Positions 61,138 to 64,000 of a DNA stretch of 64,000 bases are shown here, piece after piece. This DNA is from Leptospira tipperaryensis (GTDB lineage: Bacteria; Spirochaetota; Leptospiria; Leptospirales; Leptospiraceae), in contig NZ_CP015217.1 of the NCBI RefSeq assembly GCF_001729245.1, positions 2,972,001 through 3,036,000 of the forward strand, in the 5' to 3' direction. The position numbers and the translations under genes are program-made. The notes under the pieces are model-generated. The model worked only from the letters and a program-made list of their open reading frames with translations. It searched no databases and was not told the DNA's origin. Every line of letters begins with the position of its first letter. Position 1 is the first letter of the stretch.

Positions 61138-61760
61138 GGTTTTTCTCCTTCCAATCCCTTGTTGGCGAGATTCTTTTTTCCGAGTACAACTGCGCCTAAA
61201 ACGGCCGCGAGAAGAAGAATGGAAATCAATTCGAAAGGAAGCAGATAACGTAGAAACATCGCTGTTCCGACCACTGCGGTATTTCCGGACGAAGTAGAAC
61301 CGACTCCGTTAGCGGTGTTCCCGCCCTTGGGAATATCGAAAGAATATTCAACATTGCTGTTGGAGAGATAGCCGATTCTTTGTGAAGTTCGCGAAGGAAT
61401 TCCGTCGTGTACGGCGGTGATCAAAAGAACTCCCAAAAAGGCAACGAGGGTCAGATACAAAAGTTTTTTCACCGGTTTTTCAAAGATAAAAAACTGAGGT
61501 TTATCGTCCCTGAGAGAAAGAAGCATCAAAACGAAAACCACCAAAACCATGATCGCTCCGGCGTAGACAAGAAGCTGCATCGTTGCGATAAAGATCGCGT
61601 TCATCACGGCGTAGATCGCCGCCAAAGAAAAAAAACTCAAAACGAGCAGAACGGCGGCTGTGATCGCGTTCGGATGAAAGATCACCCCCAGAGAACTGAG
61701 AATCATCACCGTTGAGAACAGGAAGAATAGAAGCAGTTGAGGTTGATCTGTTAGTGGCAT
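61134..61760 (-). CDS. nuoJ: NADH-quinone oxidoreductase subunit J
   Basis: 208 residues, membrane helices with the family block [20 protein letters not shown], then [15 protein letters not shown] loop of about 35 residues rich in Gly, Asn and Ser ([20 protein letters not shown]) precedes the last helices and is unusual for the family. The start lies 13 bases after nuoH; nuoI would normally sit between them. Confidence 0.93.
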   Translation of the reverse strand: MPLTDQPQLLLFFLFSTVMILSSLGVIFHPNAITAAVLLVLSFFSLAAIYAVMNAIFIATMQLLVYAGAIMVLVVFVLMLLSLRDDKPQFFIFEKPVKKLLYLTLVAFLGVLLITAVHDGIPSRTSQRIGYLSNSNVEYSFDIPKGGNTANGVGSTSSGNTAVVGTAMFLRYLLPFELISILLLAAVLGAVVLGKKNLANKGLEGEKP

Positions 61761-61765
61761 TTTTC

Positions 61766-64000
<2,235 letters not shown>

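Overview
The window looks like chromosomal DNA from a pathogenic-clade Leptospira. The grounds are: many lipoproteins with relaxed spirochaetal lipoboxes (FFFSC, TFSNC, AIQC); a C-terminal domain of the DUF1554 type, which I know mainly from Leptospira; short dispersed repeats of the GTxGGAACTC type; degraded IS elements; and a core gene set (alaS, rplM-rpsI, thiL, nuo) in spirochaete style. The species cannot be fixed from the sequence alone. No rRNA, tRNA or CRISPR array was seen.

The window splits in two at about 20.8 kb. The left part (1-20.8 kb) is AT-rich and accessory. It holds the 3'-truncated end of a copper-type P1B ATPase gene, a frameshifted remnant, a frameshifted integrase-type transposase and a 2277-residue SpvB/FG-GAP/RHS protein whose stop codon overlaps the start of a small lipoprotein. 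Divergent from it is a run of envelope genes: a beta-barrel protein, an SBBP-propeller lipoprotein, a Kelch-propeller lipoprotein, a TPR membrane protein and a Cys-rich lipoprotein. After these come a tyrosine recombinase broken by frameshifts, a protein made only of helicase-associated repeats, and a dual-specificity-type phosphatase cut off by an IS1595-like transposase copy.

The right part (20.8-64 kb) is gene-dense and more GC-rich. From 20.8 to 27.6 kb a leftward run encodes an amidase, a periplasmic protein, an O-methyltransferase, a metallo-beta-lactamase-fold hydrolase and an M16 pair (one active-looking, one lacking HXXEH). From 27.7 to 36.8 kb there are small lipoproteins, a Uma2 nuclease-fold protein, yajQ-alaS, rplM-rpsI, a YceI protein and thiL. 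From 37 to 44.7 kb are envelope genes: a vWA-DUF1554 lipoprotein, an OmpA-family lipoprotein, two outer-membrane proteins, a membrane protein and a lipoprotein. At 44.97-45.70 kb lies a non-coding array of palindromic CGAACTTCG repeats. From 45.9 to 55.6 kb are an alpha/beta hydrolase, a TfoX-N protein with a histone-H1-like tail, a nitrilase-fold protein, several lipoproteins, and an ECF sigma factor with a FecR-type partner. From 55.7 kb to the end runs a leftward complex I operon, nuoF-H-J-K-L-M-N, with no nuoG or nuoI in this stretch.

The strongest candidates for something undescribed are the RHS protein (membrane hairpin and lipobox-like segment just before the RHS core, plus its coupled lipoprotein) facing the propeller-lipoprotein run, and the palindromic repeat array at 45 kb.
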